Below, piece by piece: positions 24,256 to 34,971 of a stretch of DNA of 55,317 nucleotides. This DNA comes from Microbotryum silenes-acaulis. Its lineage: Eukaryota; Basidiomycota; Microbotryomycetes; Microbotryales; Microbotryaceae. The stretch is taken from NCBI GenBank assembly GCA_003665825.1, contig QPFY01000031.1, positions 1 to 55,317 of the forward strand, read 5' to 3'. The first letter of the stretch is position 1, and each line of letters starts with the position of its first letter. A program made the position numbers and the translations under genes. The notes beneath the pieces were generated by a model. The model did not search any database. It was given only the letters and a program-made list of their open reading frames with translations, and was not told the DNA's origin.

Positions 24256-24402
24256 GCACCGGCCGGTGCGGGAACAGGAATCGAGCGCAGTCTTCTCCCT
24301 CGAGTGAGATCTGTTTCGGCACCGGACGGTGCGAGAACAAGAATCTGGTTTCGGCACCGCACGGTGCGGGAACAGGAATCTGGATTCGGCACCGCACGGT
24401 GC
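24256..24402. repeat. Array of four GCACCG..CGGTGC palindromes
   Basis: Four 14-bp inverted repeats, GCACCG-NN-CGGTGC, start at 24,256, 24,319, 24,354 and 24,389. The last three are spaced exactly 35 bp apart within a tandem unit that includes GGAACAGGAATCTGG. The first is a fully symmetric palindrome (GCACCGGCCGGTGC). Each could be a protein-binding site or a small hairpin. Nothing in the neighbourhood shows which. Confidence 0.75.
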
Positions 24403-24565
24403 GGCGACAGGACATGAGCGCAATCTCTTTGCAGCACCGCGAAAAGTTCGAGCTACACTGGGTCGTGCTGATGTTGAGTCGATGCAATGAAGATCAAAAA
24501 CACAATATCACGTGACTTTTTTGCCTCTGGGGCCACTACCTAACTCAAGAGCCAACTCTTTTTTA

Positions 24566-24583
24566 GGGGGGGGGGGGGGGGGG
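24566..24583 (+). repeat. G18 homopolymer
   Basis: A run of 18 G lies between the palindrome-bearing stretch and the point where R resumes near 24,590. It could form a G-quadruplex, but its length also makes it a likely site of sequencing error or a misjoin. Confidence 0.9.
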
Positions 24584-24589
24584 TCATTT

Positions 24590-25026
24590 GCCCTTATACT
24601 TGCAACACAAGGTGTGGAGGAAGAGAAGGCCCTTAGGTTGAAGGCACGCACTGACCTTTCGGACGTGTGCTCGCTTAGTAAATGCCAAACGAGTCTGTCG
24701 ACACCAAGCGAGGTGAGTGCAAGAAGAAGCGAAGCGAGAGGAGATGGAACACCGTGCGACGCTGAGCGCAGTCCACGACCAAATGACCAGGCTTGCTGCC
24801 GCGTGTATGATCGTGCAACTCGCATATGTGGGAGGCTGATCGTACGTATCAAGCTGGTCGAGCGAATCGTCGAGATCGATTGAGAGTGCGAAAGATCGTC
24901 ACGGTCCAACGCCGAATGGTGTGGAGAAGCCCGAGTCGTGGCTGTATGATCTAACGTGTGCACCGTAGGATCGAGTTCGAGTAAGATATGAAGCAATGAG
25001 GTGGTGTTGTGTGGCAAATCTCGAGA
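24590..25026. repeat. R repeat, piece 5a
   Basis: R resumes at CTTGCAACACAAGGTGTGG, equivalent to about 9,731 in copy 2, and stops at GCAAATCTCGAGAG, equivalent to about 10,170. The continuation (equivalent to 10,299) is at 45,191, beyond the FunK1/Helitron island. Confidence 0.75.
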
Positions 25027-25367
25027 GGTCAGTGAGATCAAAGACAAGATTTTGGTGCGGGGCTATGGGTTTCATTTCGTTGGTTCAAGGCCACGCGTTT
25101 TGATACATGGGACAGGACAATAGTCCTGATACATTTCCAAAAACAACACCCCTAAGAGCAAAACGTGAATGATGTAAGGGCCCTCCCAGATTACGACTTA
25201 GGCCAGAAACTCTGCACAGTCGAGCCGAATGAAGGCACCGCTGGCGCAGTCCTATTTCCAGCCTGGATTTATACTGGAACGGACGGAAAGTGACCTTGGG
25301 TATCTATTGCAATAATCGGAACTAACAACGAGCGACTATATTTAAGCCCAGCGCAAAGGTGGTCACT

Positions 25368-27842
25368 TCAGAGCAAGGGAAGCAGCTGCTCAATGTCCGA
25401 GACGATGGACTCGTGCGACATCGCCTTGGATGGACCCCACAACTCCCCCAGCTTGGCCTCTTCCGCAGCCATCTCGGAATTATTGAACTGGTTATCAAGA
25501 CCACAATGGTGTCGCAAGATATCGACCAGTTGCTCGATATTCGTCCATCGATGTGCGCAGCCTTCGAGTACAGATCGGTATGCCGGATCCATGCGAAGCA
25601 CAACTTTGAAGACATAGACTTGGTCCGCTTCTGGGCTGTTCCAGCGCCGCCAGATGGTTTCACCCTTCGGCGTCATTACGAGGACTTTCTCGTCACCCTG
25701 GTACGGCTCGCGAAACGAGATTTCCATCACGACGTAGAACAGCGACTCGATGTCGTGCCATCGTTCATGGACGACACCGAGTGGCTCGTTCGGTTGGGCG
25801 AGGATCGAGCAGGCGAGGTAGGGCCAGGTGCCCTGTCAGACGTCGTATAGTCCAAAGGTTAGTGCTGGTCAGAAACTTCAGTCGGAGAAACATACAGAGG
25901 GGAGGACGCACGGATCGTATTCTGTGGTGCAGCTCGGTGCAAGGTCGATCATGCGGGACGGCGAGGTGATAGTCGATAAGGACGCCGAAACCGTCGCGGT
26001 CGATGACGACATTGCCGTACGAAATATCCCGGTGGATATACCCCAGCTTGTAGAGGTTTCGGTGTCCTGCATTGTCATGGGAACGCGCGTGTCGGCTAGG
26101 GAGCGCAAACGCAACGCCGCCCAGTTGATCCCCGTGCTCACCTTTGACGACTCCAAGTACGGCCTGGGCGAGTTCCCTGGTCGTGGTCGCCGTGTTGAGG
26201 GGCCGATAACACTGTCGGTGGAAGACCACCTCGAGTGCCCGGGGCCCGATATCATCGAAGCTTTCATCATCACCGAAGAAAGCTGGAAGCGTGCGGAAGT
26301 CGTCCCGGTAGATGCCGGCGCTAAGGCTTAAACCCTCGGTGTCGATACGCGACGCAGCGTGCATCTTGCGACGTAGGGCAATCGCATCGTCGAGGCGGGA
26401 TTGCTCGACCCATGCGACTGTCATGGCGTACTCGGTGGCAGATGTAGGCAAGCTGATCGACGTGGGGTCGACAGGCGCGTGTCTTGCGGTAACGCGGAAA
26501 GCGGAGGTTGCACGACCCGTGCAGCTTCGACGTCGGAAGAGGAGCTCCTGGATCTCGAGATCTGAGATATCGCCGAGCTCGGACTCGAAATCGTGGGCGC
26601 GGGGTGGGAGAAACTTGTCCGAGACGACAAAATTGCCGAAACCATCGTCGACCTCGTTCGTCGAGGCCAGCATCCCGAGCCCGTTGTCGTCGAGTTCGAT
26701 GAGGTGTGACAGCACGCGCCGGAGCAGCACCGCGTCCTCACCGCACCTGCGGGCGCTCGTCGTGAACACCCCACACGCGTTGACGAGGTAGACTTGAAGT
26801 ACGTCCCCGCAAAGGGTGACCCCGATCGCGTGGGCGCGGAGCGCGGTCGTGCAGATCATGTGTAGCCGCCTAAGCACTTGGTTACGCGCTTCTGCGCTCT
26901 TCGTGTCGCTCTCTTTCACCTCAATCGCCACTGCAATTTGCGAGTATGCGCGTTGAGGCGACGGGGGCGTGCCTTCCGTCGACTTTGGGTGCTCTGACTG
27001 CGCCCAAACGAACGGAAGATCGGGGGAAGCGGCCACCGCCGCATGCGTCAATATGACGGCGTCGGGCGTCTTCTCCTGCTCCCCGCGATCGGGCGCCAGC
27101 TTAATGTGGCTACCCGAGTTGCCGCATCCGACCAGACGTCGATCACCAGTCTACACCCGGGTGCATCAATGATCGGGACACAGTGGTCAGTCATACTCGT
27201 GCGGTCGAAGCCAAGCGATAGCATCGGGGCACTCACCACATCCTTGATCGCGTTAGCGATCTCTCTCATCGCAGCCTCCGTCCCCAGTTTCTTCGTCGGT
27301 TTGAGGATCTTGGCTTCGTAGGTGGAAGGCGTGGCAAGGAAGTACTTGTCCATCGCCTTCGAGAGTCGAGGTTTGCCCATGTGGGCAAAGAGCTGTTGCT
27401 CCCTCGCTTCCGCCGTGGCCGACATCGACACAACGGGACTCGACTTCATCGGACTCGAGCGTGGTAAAGCATCGACGAGGCCCGACATGCCTGACAGGCC
27501 TACGGCCTCGCTTGAACGACTTGTTCGTCCTGGTCGAGCCTTGTAGTGGTTAATAGGCCCGCGCGTCGGCGTCGACGGGGTGCGAGCCGACGAGCTGGGC
27601 AGGTGGGTCGGAAGCGATTGGGTGGCGGCTTGGGCGGGGGGCGCAAGACTAGACGTGCCGACCGACGGGCGTGGCGCGCGGTCTCTGGCGTTGACGCGCA
27701 TCGATTGCGCTTGGGCGGGGGGCGCGGCGTTGGGCATCTGCATCAGTCGCGCGCTTCTTCGGATCTCGGGCCCCGACGACGCCTCGCCCGAGATGGACTG
27801 GTCCGAGCGCCGGGCGTCCTGACTAGGCACTGCAATTGCCAT
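25368..27842 (-). CDS. FunK1-type fungal protein kinase, copy 1 (alpha 3' end)
   Basis: This is a fungal-specific protein kinase of the FunK1 (Pkinase_fungal) family, inferred to phosphorylate Ser/Thr; substrates of the family are largely unknown. My model has four exons: 27,842-27,157, 27,109-26,142, 26,066-25,912 and 25,832-25,368. The introns are 47, 75 and 79 bp with GT..AG ends, and phases match throughout, giving 757 aa. The catalytic loop is YIHRDISYGNVVID (HRD at 563-565, Asn570). The metal-binding DFG is replaced by DYH (Asp583), and GTWPYLA follows the last intron. The N-terminal 230 residues are Ser/Pro/Arg-rich and include RRSARL at 28-33. Start chosen at 27,842 (MAIAVPS); an in-frame ATG at 27,917 would add 25 residues. 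The last 100 or so residues differ from copies 2 and 3. The reading frame is intact. The paralogue at 48,481 has introns at corresponding places, which supports the model. Confidence 0.85.
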
Positions 27843-28154
27843 CGGGTCCAGTCCATGGGTCAATGTTGGGTCAACACTGAACAGCCAGACCACGCGGAAC
27901 GAACAGTAGGAGGGCATTTGACTCACTGTTGATGTCGACTGTCGATCCACTTGGAGCTCTGAGATTCACACACGGACGAAGAATGTGGATGGACCTCGGA
28001 TGGGGGAGCGCGAAGATGTACTGCAGTGGCTGGTCAAAGGAAGGGATGCAGGTCGGCTTCCGCCATCGCAGTCCGTCGCGCTGTCGCGCTGCAGTACTCT
28101 GCAGCTGGGCCGAAATCATTTCTAGGCGCGTGCGCGGTTTGGACCGGTTTAGGA

Positions 28155-28199
28155 CCCAGAATCTCGTCGACGCGCCTTTGTGAAAGTCGAGATTCTGGG
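28155..28199. repeat. Inverted repeat upstream of FunK1, copy 1
   Basis: CCCAGAATCTCG at 28,155-28,166 pairs with its reverse complement at 28,188-28,199, with a 21-nt loop. It lies about 310 bp upstream of the kinase start, in the putative promoter, and is kept in all three units. It is close to where the third unit begins to diverge (equivalent to 28,289). Confidence 0.7.
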
Positions 28200-28399
28200 A
28201 CCCAAGCCATGTTTTTTAGGTGAGGCGGCTTTGCCGACATTTTTTTTTCCGTAGGTCGACACAATTTTAGCCTAATTTCAGCAGCCTTCGGCGTGACCTC
28301 TCGCCGGAGGGCCTTTAGATTGCACTGGAAAAGCAATCACTTGACACTTTGTAGCTAAGGTCCTGTAACTGGGAGCTGGGAATCTATCTTTCTATCTAT

Positions 28400-30370
28400 C
28401 TACATCTGCATAATGGATTGCACGACAAAACGCCCCCATGAAATAAGGTTCTCAGACGCGCGCGCGCGCCGATCTTTTCTTCCCACCCACGGTCCGGGAG
28501 GTGCGGGCGGTGCACCGCGGCGGAGCTCGCAACGACCTTCATTTACGGCTGGGCGCGTCGCGCCCTCCCAGAGAGGGGATTTGATGAGGTTAACCCGAGC
28601 CGACCCGCGGCTGAGTCTCAGCTTGTTGCTGACGTGATCCAGCAGTCGTGCTGGGTGCCGGAGCATAACCCCGAAATGGCATTGACTTTTGCGTGTAGCG
28701 AACAAGGTTTTCGGTGGTCGTGCTCGGAGTGAGAGTGCCTTGCCAGAGTGAGCGTGCATTGCCAGGTGTCTGCACCTCACACACACACGAAAAAGCCAGT
28801 CTCGGGTCTGCCTAGACGTATTCAAAGCCGCAGCGCTTCGGAGCACAAGCTTCCATCGGAGTCGGGATGCCCCCTGCAAAATCGCACCTACGAGCGGAGG
28901 GGTGCAGCGCAAAGGCTGTAGCTTGGCATGCAGGGGTTAACCCCATAGAGTGTTTGAGCAACTTGACATGCAAGAGTTACGCCCCGAGAGTCTTTGATCC
29001 CGGAGCCCGAAGGTGTAGCTATTGCCTTTGCAGCGCGGGATGAAATGAGTCGGCGCTCGGAAGCGGGCCCGCGAGCGAGTCAAGGGGCTCTCGACGACTG
29101 CCAGGCGAAAATGAGAGGAACGCCGGCGACGAGGTGGAGCGCCACGCGCATACATCTGCAGCCACCGCAAAAGCGTCACACAGGTATGCACAGGAGTATT
29201 TCTGCCCGTATCGATGCTGTCGCTGTATGAATGTCAAGCTCTGGGGTGAAGAGTCTCGACCCTCGCTTGAAGAAATCTGCGATCGAGATGACTGATTGCA
29301 GTACTAAGTCTAAGCCCAAGAAAGCCTCCCCCCCAGGGAAGAGCTTAATATACTCTGTTAGAAACTCCAAGTCCGGGGCAATGCATATAGGGAAACTACA
29401 GCGCATCAAAGGCAGCGTTTTTGGCACAATTTCGTCTTTCTCAATTGTGGTCGCTTCCCGATCCCTCAAGTCGCGAAATTGACAGACCGCTCGTTGTAGT
29501 GCGTATACATTATAGTCCAGGTACTATCGGTTGGTTAATCGACTAAGATACTTTAAACTAGCCCCAACACAATTGTGATACATAGTTATCCAGCCCTTAC
29601 CGCAGTAGTAGCGCACGCTCTTTTGACTCCCCATATCGATGGGTAACCCCGCCGGCGCAGAACAAGGTGACCGATGTGAGCTGGGCGCAGTACTTGGTGA
29701 GAACGTGGCTGAGGAAGTGGCGCAACTGTGGGATAGCGATGTAGGTAAAGCGAGGGGGGTCAGGAAAAGCTCAAAGAGCGACGAAAATCGGTGCCGCTCG
29801 AGCGCAAGGCGAGCGTGCAAGACTTCGGCCATTCGATGAGGCGAAAGTTGCGACGGTGCGACGGCATTCCCCGACAGAGGTGGAACTCATTGACGCCTGT
29901 TCAAGTACAAAATCATAGATGTGCTATATTGGGTCAACCCGAATGCTCCAGTGAAAGAGTGGCGCAGAGCATGTCCCTCGGAGGTAGTAGATCATGTCTT
30001 GATCGAACTCAAGGTCAGTGCAAGGTCCGCTGGTTGGGTGGTGCTTCACACCTCGAACGCTGCACAGGCCCGCCTTGCGCAGCACAACTATGGGTTGGGT
30101 CGATCACTGACCGCTGGTCCGCGGTTTGGTCACGACGCGCTTGCGCGAGGAGAAACGGCGAGTCTGTGAAGACTCGAGAGGAATGGTCTGCCAAAATATT
30201 GATCACCCGACGAGTCCCAGGTCTCGCGTCTCGCGTCTCGGAAAGAAAGTGGAAAGGGAATACGTTCGGGCAGAGAGCATCAGCGCGGGCCGTCTCTGAC
30301 CGTCTCTGACCGTCTCTCTCTCTTCACTCAGTCGCTCGCTTTAAGGCTCTCAGCTCACCATGGCATTTGA
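28400..30370. other. Spacer, first part, no gene recognised (copy 1)
   Basis: This follows a short ATCT microsatellite (28,387-28,407). Frame by frame I see several short open stretches but no family. The most protein-like is a plus-strand frame without a start codon from about 28,444 to 28,735; it reads ELATTFIYGWARRALPERGF and WVPEHNPEMALTFACSEQGF and could be an exon. A 170-codon minus-strand frame (28,400-28,912) overlaps it and is Arg/Ser-rich. A 97-codon minus-strand frame (29,176-29,469) is moderately hydrophobic. None has supporting introns or homology that I can see. Confidence 0.4.
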
Positions 30371-30933
30371 CGAGCCCAACATGGTTCTACAGACTGCTTT
30401 TTCTTAATTAAATTTAGTGGTGCATCTACCCTCACGAGCACTCGAAGCATTCCGACATCGGCTTTGACGGGACGCCGCATCTCCCTCGCGTTGTCGCTGC
30501 CTCCCGAGCTTGTCAAGTTGATCGGTCTCGTTCTCATAGGCGAAAAGCCCATAATCAGGCCACCACGCCGGTATCGGAATGTTTAGCTCCTCTCCCCATC
30601 ATATGACACAGGTTGACGACCACGACCTTTCCTTCAATAAATCTATGCCACCCATCCCACTCAGATGTTCCGAACTTCCGCATCTCGGAGTCGCATGCTC
30701 CGTGCGCTCCATCCCACACAGGCTTCGACCGCCTTGTCTGGCCCAGCATCCGCACATTTCACATCGCCGGTACGGACCCAAACGTGGCACTTTACGTGAT
30801 CGAGCACCTTGAAATGCCAGCGCTTTTCCAAGTCTCGCTCTACCTCGACCAGATGGGCCTTCGTTCATCACCGCTTTTCGCCGCTACAGGTACACATCTC
30901 GCCTCGATGGTCTTGAGCTGCGTCGGTTTCTGA
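30371..30933 (+). CDS. Putative F-box-like protein, partial model (copy 1)
   Basis: A plus-strand exon open from 30,371 reads RRISLALSLPPELVKLIGLV, which resembles the start of an F-box (LPxEL.. motif). A 41-bp intron (30,571-30,611, GTATCG..ACACAG) joins it in phase to a second exon. That exon contains FDRLVWPSIRTFHIAG and ALYVIEHLEMPALFQVSLYL, a pattern typical of the Leu-rich C-terminal part of fungal F-box proteins. F-box proteins recruit substrates to SCF ubiquitin ligases. I cannot place the start: a CACCATGGC start context at 30,357-30,365 is in another frame and would need a further intron. The 3' end beyond about 30,880 is also unclear. The gene may be decayed. Confidence 0.4.
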
Positions 30934-31610
30934 CAGTAGCACTGCTACCGTTTGAGAAAACGCCTGAGACTAAATCTGATCCATTGCCAGGCGTTGCGAG
31001 TCGCGTCGCTGGCTTCAGCCGACTTCCGTCGCGTTCCTCGCGTTCCTCGTCGAGCAGCTCAGCTCACCCTCCGCTACACCGTCCCGACTCGAACCGGGCT
31101 GATCACGGCGGCTACGCACGCGAACGACATGGTACAGGCGCCGTGCTTGTTCAGCATATGGTACCTCACCGTCCCGCAAGAAAAGGGGACCTTTTCGGGG
31201 CAGCAGATGGAAGGTAGTGTGGACACAGTCGGCACATCTAGAGATCAACGGACTTTGGGAGTCGGTCATGTCGCGAAAGAAGCATTCGCTGCTGCATAAA
31301 CATGAAAAGATGGTGATGATACGGTCTGGTTCGAGCGCTGCGTTTCTTGAACGTGACCGTCCTCACACGACCTAGTTTAGCTGGGCCCTCTGCAGGGTCC
31401 GTGAGATCAATGTAAGGCACCGCACCGCTTACGCCTCATGACAACCTCGAGCCAACCTCAGCGGCCTCAAGCTTTACTTGCGCGCGGCGCCACGGGCGCG
31501 TCTTGACCTTATTCCTTTTAGTAGTCTTTCTTCGCCTGCGAATACACCGTTTGATCCTTTCAGTTTGGACTCGGAACCAGTGAGGCTCGAGAGCGATCTC
31601 GTGCCTTTCA
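30934..31610. other. Spacer, last part (copy 1)
   Basis: This is the probable 3' continuation of the F-box-like gene to about 31,300. Two overlapping plus-strand frames remain open (30,952-31,299 and 30,984-31,217), and a possible 47-bp GT..AG intron lies at 30,886-30,932. I cannot choose the correct exon structure. From about 31,300 to 31,610 nothing is recognised. Confidence 0.3.
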
Positions 31611-31939
31611 ATCAAAGACAGGATTCTGATGCAGGGCTTTGGGTTTCATTTCATTGGTTCAAGGCTACGTTTTGATACACGGGACAGGACAATCAACCTG
31701 ATAGATCTCCAAAGACAACACTCCTATGAGCAAAACGTGAAGGATGTAAGGGCCCTCCCAGATTACGACTTAGGCCAGAAACTCTGCGCAGTCGGATTGA
31801 ATGAAGGCACAGCTAACGCAGTCATTCGGTCATCCTGGAAGTATACTGGAAAGGACGAAAAATAGCCTGGGGTATCTATTGCAATAATTGGAACTAACAA
31901 CGAGCAACAATGCTTAAGCCCAAAGCAAAGGTGGTCACT

Positions 31940-34414
31940 TCACAGCAAGGGAAGCAGCTGCTCAATGTCCGAGATGATGGACTCGTGCGACATCGCCTTG
32001 GATGGACCCCACAACTCCCCCAGCTTGGCATCTTCCGCCGCCACCTCGTGATCATTGAACTGATTATCGAGACCACAATGATGTCGCAAGATATCAACCA
32101 GTTGCTTGATGTTCGTCCATCGTTGTGCACAGGCTTTCAAAAGGCTGTGATACCTGGTGTTTGAGCGAAGCATGTATTTGGCGTCGCAGGCTTCTTCCGC
32201 CAAAGCATTGTCCCATTTCCCCCAGGTAGTCTCACCCTTCGGCGTCATCACGAGGACTTTCTCGTCACCCTGGTACGGCTCGCGAAACGAGATTTCCATC
32301 ACGACGTAGAACAGCGACTCGATGTCGTGCCATCGTTCATGGACGACACCGAGTGGCTCGTTCGGTTGGGCGAGGATCGAGCAGGCGAGGTAGGGCCAGG
32401 TGCCCTGTCAGACGTCGTATAGTCCAAAGGTTAGTGCTGGTCAGAAACTTCAGTCGGAGAAACATACAGAGGGGAGGACGCACGGATCGTATTCTGTGGT
32501 GCAGCTCGGTGCAAGGTCGATCATGCGGGACGGCGAGGTGATAGTCGATAAGGACGCCGAAACCGTCGCGGTCGATGACGACATTGCCGTACGAAATATC
32601 CCGGTGGATATACCCCAGCTTGTAGAGGTTTCGGTGTCCTGCATTGTCATGGGAACGCGCGTGTCGGCTAGGGAGCGCAAACGCAACGCCGCCCAGTTGA
32701 TCCCCGTGCTCACCTTTGACGACTCCAAGTACGGCCTGGGCGAGTTCCCTGGTCGTGGTCGCCGTGTTGAGGGGCCGATAACACTGTCGGTGGAAGACCA
32801 CCTCGAGTGCCCGGGGCCCGATATCATCGAAGCTTTCATCATCACCGAAGAAAGCTGGAAGCGTGCGGAAGTCGTCCCGGTAGATGCCGGCGCTAAGGCT
32901 TAAACCCTCGGTGTCGATACGCGACGCAGCGTGCATCTTGCGACGTAGGGCAATCGCATCGTCGAGGCGGGATTGCTCGACCCATGCGACTGTCATGGCG
33001 TACTCGGTGGCAGATGTAGGCAAGCTGATCGACGTGGGGTCGACAGGCGCGTGTCTTGCGGTAACGCGGAAAGCGGAGGTTGCACGACCCGTGCAGCTTC
33101 GACGTCGGAAGAGGAGCTCCTGGATCTCGAGATCTGAGATATCGCCGAGCTCGGACTCGAAATCGTGGGCGCGGGGTGGGAGAAACTTGTCCGAGACGAC
33201 AAAATTGCCGAAACCATCGTCGACCTCGTTCGTCGAGGCCAGCATCCCGAGCCCGTTGTCGTCGAGTTCGATGAGGTGTGACAGCACGCGCCGGAGCAGC
33301 ACCGCGTCCTCACCGCACCTGCGGGCGCTCGTCGTGAACACCCCACACGCGTTGACGAGGTAGACTTGAAGTACGTCCCCGCAAAGGGTGACCCCGATCG
33401 CGTGGGCGCGGAGCGCGGTCGTGCAGATCATGTGTAGCCGCCTAAGCACTTGGTTACGCGCTTCTGCGCTCTTCGTGTCGCTCTCTTTCACCTCAATCGC
33501 CACTGCAATTTGCGAGTATGCGCGTTGAGGCGACGGGGGCGTGCCTTCCGTCGACTTTGGGTGCTCTGACTGCGCCCAAACGAACGGAAGATCGGGGGAA
33601 GCGGCCACCGCCGCATGCGTCAATATGACGGCGTCGGGCGTCTTCTCCTGCTCCCCGCGATCGGGCGCCAGCTTAATGTGGCTACCCGAGTTGCCGCATC
33701 CGACCAGACGTCGATCACCAGTCTACACCCGGGTGCATCAATGATCGGGACACAGTGGTCAGTCATACTCGTGCGGTCGAAGCCAAGCGATAGCATCGGG
33801 GCACTCACCACATCCTTGATCGCGTTAGCGATCTCTCTCATCGCAGCCTCCGTCCCCAGTTTCTTCGTCGGTTTGAGGATCTTGGCTTCGTAGGTGGAAG
33901 GCGTGGCAAGGAAGTACTTGTCCATCGCCTTCGAGAGTCGAGGTTTGCCCATGTGGGCAAAGAGCTGTTGCTCCCTCGCTTCCGCCGTGGCCGACATCGA
34001 CACAACGGGACTCGACTTCATCGGACTCGAGCGTGGTAAAGCATCGACGAGGCCCGACATGCCTGACAGGCCTACGGCCTCGCTTGAACGACTTGTTCGT
34101 CCTGGTCGAGCCTTGTAGTGGTTAATAGGCCCGCGCGTCGGCGTCGACGGGGTGCGAGCCGACGAGCTGGGCAGGTGGGTCGGAAGCGATTGGGTGGCGG
34201 CTTGGGCGGGGGGCGCAAGACTAGACGTGCCGACCGACGGGCGTGGCGCGCGGTCTCTGGCGTTGACGCGCATCGATTGCGCTTGGGCGGGGGGCGCGGC
34301 GTTGGGCATCTGCATCAGTCGCGCGCTTCTTCGGATCTCGGGCCCCGACGACGCCTCGCCCGAGATGGACTGGTCCGAGCGCCGGGCGTCCTGACTAGGC
34401 ACTGCAATTGCCAT
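31940..34414 (-). CDS. FunK1-type fungal protein kinase, copy 2 (beta 3' end)
   Basis: It has the same four-exon structure as copy 1 shifted by 6,572 bp: 34,414-33,729, 33,681-32,714, 32,638-32,484, 32,404-31,940. It encodes 757 aa. Residues 1 to about 655 are identical to copy 1, including HRD, the catalytic Asn and the DYH motif. The C-terminal 100 or so residues are of a different type (GETTWGKWDNALAEEACDAK instead of GETIWRRWNSPEADQVYVFK), identical to copy 3. Its upstream region is of the copy-1 type. It therefore joins a copy-1-type 5' part and promoter to a copy-3-type 3' part, as expected for the product of unequal crossing over. The frame is intact and it is presumably functional if transcribed. 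Confidence 0.85.
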
Positions 34415-34726
34415 CGGGTCCAGTCCATGGGTCAATGTTGGGTCAACACTGAACAGCCAGACCACGCGGAACGAACAGTAGGAGGGCATTTGACTCACTG
34501 TTGATGTCGACTGTCGATCCACTTGGAGCTCTGAGATTCACACACGGACGAAGAATGTGGATGGACCTCGGATGGGGGAGCGCGAAGATGTACTGCAGTG
34601 GCTGGTCAAAGGAAGGGATGCAGGTCGGCTTCCGCCATCGCAGTCCGTCGCGCTGTCGCGCTGCAGTACTCTGCAGCTGGGCCGAAATCATTTCTAGGCG
34701 CGTGCGCGGTTTGGACCGGTTTAGGA

Positions 34727-34771
34727 CCCAGAATCTCGTCGACGCGCCTTTGTGAAAGTCGAGATTCTGGG
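34727..34771. repeat. Inverted repeat upstream of FunK1, copy 2
   Basis: This is identical to 28,155-28,199 at the 6,572-bp offset and sits in the presumed promoter of the middle kinase gene. Confidence 0.7.
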
Positions 34772-34971
34772 ACCCAAGCCATGTTTTTTAGGTGAGGCGG
34801 CTTTGCCGACATTTTTTTTTCCGTAGGTCGACACAATTTTAGCCTAATTTCAGCAGCCTTCGGCGTGACCTCTCGCCGGAGGGCCTTTAGATTGCACTGG
34901 AAAAGCAATCACTTGACACTTTGTAGCTAAGGTCCTGTAACTGGGAGCTGGGAATCTATCTTTCTATCTAT

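Noticed and set aside
25828..26331. 167-codon plus-strand ORF (and its copies at 32,400 and 38,972)
   Set aside because: It is the antisense shadow of the FunK1 catalytic region, which has homology and conserved introns on the minus strand.
28400..28912. 170-codon minus-strand ORF in the spacer
   Set aside because: It is Arg/Ser/Pro-rich, opposite a more protein-like plus-strand frame, with no recognisable family and no splice signals.
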